NCBI GenBank assembly: GCA_958510875.1
Contig: OY294071.1
Location: 36,982,581-37,046,580 of the forward strand
Reading direction: 5' to 3'
DNA from: Endomychus coccineus
Lineage: Eukaryota; Arthropoda; Insecta; Coleoptera; Endomychidae
Length of the DNA stretch: 64,000 nt
The position numbers and the translations under genes were made by a program. Below, one piece after another: positions 60,096 to 64,000 of the stretch. The first letter of the stretch is position 1, and each line of letters opens with the position of its first letter. The notes under the pieces were generated by a model, which searched no databases, was not told where the DNA came from, and saw only the letters and a program-made list of their open reading frames with translations.

Positions 60096-61945
60096 GTTGT
60101 TAATTTTCATTGAAAAATATGTGAAAATTTTGAATAATTTGCTTGATTATGACTGGATGTTCCGGTTTTCACACAAAGCCGTATATATTGACTCTACCCA
60201 ACTACAGTATATCCAGAAATAGGGTAAAACTAAGAAATATTTGATAAAGCTTGATATCAAACATGCCCAAAAAGCATATGATTGAATTTTTCCTCATAAA
60301 TCCTTCAATACGTAAGGGAGACATCCATACAAATTCAGAGAAAAATCAACATCTGTGTGAGTTGTAAGAGCAATGTTTTGATTTAAAACAATTTCAAGAC
60401 AGATTGAATTTGATAACTCAAAATATTCTACATAAGACTATTGAGATCAACGATTCACTATCCCTTCAGAGGTTTGTTTCGATTTGAAATTTTGGTGGTC
60501 ACCAAATTGGCGTAATTGATTAAGACTCTCAACTTGTACATTAGGGGGTTAGGGTTTGATTTTAACGTTTATGTATTATTTCTTTAACCTCATGATTCAG
60601 AAATTTCAATATATAAGGAATTGTGGCTCATCATGAGAAGAACATTCAAATTTGTAAGTAAATGCGTCTGTACGTATTAAACAGTGTTTAAAAGAGTAGT
60701 TATTTTGTTTTGTTGAAGTCGACTAATAAACAATTTAGTATAGTAGAAAGCCTTACATAGTCTTATAATGAAGGCGCATCTAATACCGAGGTCGGTACTT
60801 ACGAACCAAAATTAGAACCCAGGAACTCAAGGGTTAATTTCAAGGGACATTTAGATGACTCGCCGAACTCACCCTCATTCACCAACTCCGGTTTGTTCTA
60901 CCAACTAGGATTTATTAGTAGCAAGATCTAAAGGTACAGTTGTTGCATAATTTTTGTTGCAGATAGTTGATTGTCAGTATACGATTCAATATTTGTCATG
61001 TAACAAAAGATTCTCAGGTAAACAAAACTTCCCGAGATTAATTTGTATATTCTAGTTATTATCTCCGCTAACTTGAATGTGACATTGTTAATTGTTCGAA
61101 ACTGCAGCTACGGCTGCTGGTTTCTGTAGCTATAAAGGGTTGCTTACATTACTGAAGAATAACAATATACAACAATAACTTCGAAAAACTTCATCGCTTC
61201 AGGGATCTAAGTTTGTTAGATCGCTTGCTGGATGTGTTTGAATATGGTCATGTAACTACGCTATGAGTAAACAAGTTACGGAACTACCAGAAACAAAAAC
61301 CCACTGGAATAAACAGAGAAGAGAATGAACAAACTTTTGTTCAACAAAGTTACAATGAGACCTGCAGATTATCGAAAAATACGATTATTCCATAACTTGT
61401 TCGATAATAGACCGAACAATAATTTAACATCATTGTGTGGTCCCTTTCTTCGGCAAAAACTGTTATAAATACCCGTGCAGAGTATGATGTGTACATGATG
61501 ATGATGATGAAATCTTTAACCCCAACTGTGCAAATTGAAATTATTCCCAAAAACAAAATGCAAAGGTTTTCTTGAGCTTGACTCCAACTCTTTCGATTTT
61601 CCAGATGATCGAGGAAATTTGTTTCGACAAAATAACTTTTGATCCCACTCAGCAAATTTGAGCTGTTGCGAAATCAAAATTGTATAGAATTTCCAGCTAT
61701 TTCCGGGCTATCTAATGATAATTTCTAGCGGTTTCCAAAGAATTCTGAACACAACTTTTTTTTTTCATAGGTATCCCGAAAATACTGTACATTTTGCTTC
61801 CAAGATTTATTTATATTTCGAAAGGTAACATGCTTAAATTTGGTACCTTTATTCTCTCGGAACATACTGTATTGTTCCCCGAATATGATCGTTATTTTGT
61901 CGGTATCGATATCATTATTGCAATGGGTATTTTTTCGAAAAATTC
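60096..61945. other. AT-rich stretch, nothing recognised
   Basis: Contains a short (GAT)n run at about 61495-61509 and a T10 run near 61757. The 101-codon minus-strand frame at 61350-61655 has no recognised motif. Confidence 0.4.
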
Positions 61946-61949
61946 AGAA

Positions 61950-62290
61950 TCATTATTACCAACACTATAAATAAGTATCCGCTGAAAATACTGTTAACAG
62001 AGAACCTTTCAGCTAACATGTAGCCTTCATCAGGGTATACTAAATTATAAATCAGAATGGGCATGTTTAAATACTATTAGGATAATTTAGAAGGGATAGA
62101 AATATATAAACGAAAACGCAATTTATCAAATTGCGATTCAGCTGTTGTTTACATTATAAACAGGCACATTTTGATTTCTAATTCAGTTTATTCTGATGAT
62201 GGATAGTACTTTAACAGTAGTTTTAGCAGATAAGGGTGATATTTTCATAGTGCTATAGTGTATCCACAGTGTGAACTCTTCTCTTTTTAT
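61950..62290. mobile_element. Inverted pair of hammerhead family B units
   Basis: The left unit on the minus strand (about 62075 to 61950) and the right unit on the plus strand (about 62150 to 62290) are diverged reverse copies of each other. Shared order: a TTCTGATTTMTAATT block, CTGATGA, GGCTAC or its decayed form, AACAGTA, TTTTAGC or TTTTCAGC, then TATAGTGTT or CATAGTGCT. The right unit also shares CTATAGTGTATCCACAGTGT with 39.88 kb. The units are separated by about 75 bp. Confidence 0.65.
62000..62040 (-). ncRNA. Decayed hammerhead, family B, left unit
   Basis: Minus strand: CTGATGA (plus 62027-62033), stem II GGCTA/TAGCT with a G-U closing pair, GAAA (plus 62007-62010), then AGGTTCTC, which can form the minimal stem III. 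Stem I is not complementary here. The core is intact but the ribozyme is probably inactive. Confidence 0.5.
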
Positions 62291-63194
62291 CATATCTAAA
62301 TACCTCTCCAATCATTCGAAGTTCGGAATATTTTATAAATAATGTATCATACTTAAGTTGATTTTATTAACTATAGTGTCTCATCAACGATTGATCACGG
62401 AAGTTACAATAAGTTGGAGATGTTGCAAAGAACAGGAAGCTAGTTGTCATTGTGATCCATCAGTCGCAGATCACAAAACAATTCTAATGCCGTCGTAAAC
62501 TTGATTGAATAAATTTGGCGTATGCGAGTTATGTGAAGTGATTTGCTTCGCCATGTTTTTCATAAAGCGTCGTTTGCATGGAAACCACGGTTTCGGGATA
62601 CCTGCTTCTTCAATCCCCGTTCCTACTTGCATTTTAATGGAATTCAATTCGTTAACAACTCTGATTAATTCGTTTGAATCTCATTAAAGTGATGTTATTC
62701 ATTAGGAAAATCGCTTAATTCCTCTGCACTAGAAATTATATTATTTAATATCTCTCCGCCCTGTAAAATATACGAGGGTTTCATAATTACGTCTAGTACC
62801 AACGAAACGTCTTGCTAATTAAATTCATTCTGGTTCCCTTTTCAACTTCTGGGCAAATGTAATTTAGTGTAATTTTGATTCACGAATCGAAATCGGAATT
62901 GCAACAGACTATGTTCTAAGGTTTCAATTACTGGTATTTCATCCACATACCGTATGATCTAAGATTTTTCAGCTGTTAACCACAAAAAAGCAAAATATGA
63001 TAGATCATAAAATGCGGCGAAACAGATATTTATAGACCCAATTTCCCAAGAGAAGTGTTCTCCTCTACGTAATATTGAAAGTAGATTCTTCGGATAAACC
63101 TAGTTTGATAATCCTTAACTAGCACGTTCTTCAAATTTCTCACCAACATATAGTAGTTCCAGATGAACTCAGTGACACCTTCTTCGAAAGACTG
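62291..63194. other. AT-rich stretch, nothing recognised
   Basis: No recognised feature. Confidence 0.4.
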
Positions 63195-64000
63195 CAGCAC
63201 CGAGTCCGTCACCAATGCCTTCTAGTGAAAGTTCCTTCTTATGGTTCGCCGCCTTTGTCGTATACTATCTAGTTTTCTCTTATGTTGTGATTGACGGAGT
63301 TTCCTCAGGGGCTTGTCTTTGTACCATTTTTCTTTTTGTAACATATCAACTACCTGTTTGTGGATGATGGTACACTTCATATAACTTTCTTCTCTAAGTC
63401 CCTTATATTGTCCAATGACGTCAGAGATGCAAAACAGAAACATGTCGATGCAATAAAAGAAGATCTGGCAAGATATGGGTATTTATTAATCTAGTATAGT
63501 TTAATGCAACTAAAATTCAGGCTTGTATTTGCCCCAGGAATGCTGGTTCCACAAATATGATGATTTACAACTGTTCTCATGAAATATTCAATATCCATGC
63601 TCAGTATCACCACCAACAACACACTCTCATAGGACGATGATGTGAGGACCATTGCGGAAACTGATTCACAGAGACACGGTTCTCTCTTACGTGCAGATAG
63701 TTATTTTACATCCCAGCAGCTCTCCATGATCCACAAAGCATAGAACCAGTCTGTCCAGGAGTACTGTTCACATATTTCAAATTTAGCTTCAAAACATACG
63801 CTGAAGTCCTCAAATTCAATCCAGAAGAGACCTATTCGTCAGGTTAGTGATGTCACTGTTACTGATTCATTGGACCTCCATAGAATATCGTGGGAAGGGC
63901 ACGATATCTCGTTTTTCTATAGATACTTTCATGGTCGGCACTCGTCAGAAATCTCGTGTGGTATCCCACCCCCTGTGATTCCAGGTAGACAAACTATACG
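63195..64000 (+). pseudogene. LINE family B, RT and C-terminal remnants, running off the window
   Basis: Plus-strand reading with frequent frame changes: HRVRHQCLLVKVPSYGS (RT block with WHQHLL), VIDGVSSG, HINYLFVDDGTLHITF (VDDGTLH is the FADDGTLH catalytic box with one change), DAKQKHVDAIKEDL. Later come DSYFTSQQLSMIHKA and VSDVTVTDSLDSLEYR, ending with SEISCGIPPPVIPGRQT-like sequence at the edge. The order is the same as in the 22-kb and 7-kb copies on the opposite strand. Frameshifts and stops make it inactive. The 3' end lies beyond 64000. Confidence 0.85.

Noticed and set aside
1..64000. CRISPR arrays, operons, ribosome binding sites and other bacterial features
   Set aside because: Composition, microsatellites, LINEs, LTR and hAT elements are those of an animal nuclear genome, and no regularly spaced short repeats were seen.

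Overview
The window looks like AT-rich intergenic DNA from an arthropod nuclear genome, most likely an insect and possibly a beetle. That placement is an inference from the mix of degraded transposons, not from a host gene. I could not recognise any host protein-coding gene, tRNA or rRNA on either strand. Almost everything identifiable is a broken mobile element: non-LTR (LINE) retrotransposons of at least three kinds, a Mag-like Ty3/gypsy LTR element, a Penelope-like (PLE) reverse transcriptase fragment, and relics of hAT, PIF/Harbinger, Tc1-like and a second DDE transposase. There are also long inverted repeats and a ~300-bp tandem-repeat superfamily.

Layout. 0-4 kb: an (AT)n microsatellite and one monomer of the ~300-bp repeat. 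5.1-8 kb: PLE RT fragment, then a LINE RNase H end (+), the 3' end of LINE family B (-) and an endonuclease/linker piece of another LINE (+). 8.9-9.3 kb: ~300-bp tandem repeat. 11.2 kb: LINE RNase H end (+). 12.15-12.66 kb: PIF/Harbinger-type non-autonomous element. 13.9-20.2 kb: RNase H-bearing LINE (-) split by a 4.4-kb LTR element (14708-19114), itself split by a 261-bp element with a hammerhead-ribozyme motif. 22-23.8 kb: LINE family B (-). 26.3-27.1 kb: tandem repeat. 29 and 31.7 kb: deleted LINE B copies. 33.4 kb: DDE transposase relic. 35.1-35.9 kb: LINE RNase H (-), then a hammerhead-related palindrome. 37.07-39.65 kb: the best-preserved LINE (-), then a second hammerhead motif at 39.8 kb. 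42.7-43.3 kb: LINE B (+) with an inverted hammerhead-element insertion. 47.9-49.5 kb: LINE B (-) carrying a hAT insertion. 51.4-54.7 kb: tandem repeat interrupted by a 1.26-kb foldback element. 57-60 kb: hairpin, third hammerhead-like family, Tc1-like transposase relic. 62 kb: inverted pair of hammerhead units. 63.2 kb to the end: LINE B (+).

The most interesting system is a set of short dispersed retroelement-like insertions carrying type I hammerhead-ribozyme motifs with minimal stem III, in at least two sequence families with two fully pairing examples (17974-18015 and 39803-39846). Several copies are head-to-head inverted. In the 43-kb copy both arms begin at the base where the ribozyme of the 18-kb copy should cut, as expected if self-cleavage defines the RNA 5' end used for insertion. 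Hammerheads are known from PLE pseudo-LTRs and from small animal retrozyme-like elements; the PLE RT remnant at 5.1 kb shows that the lineage was present here.
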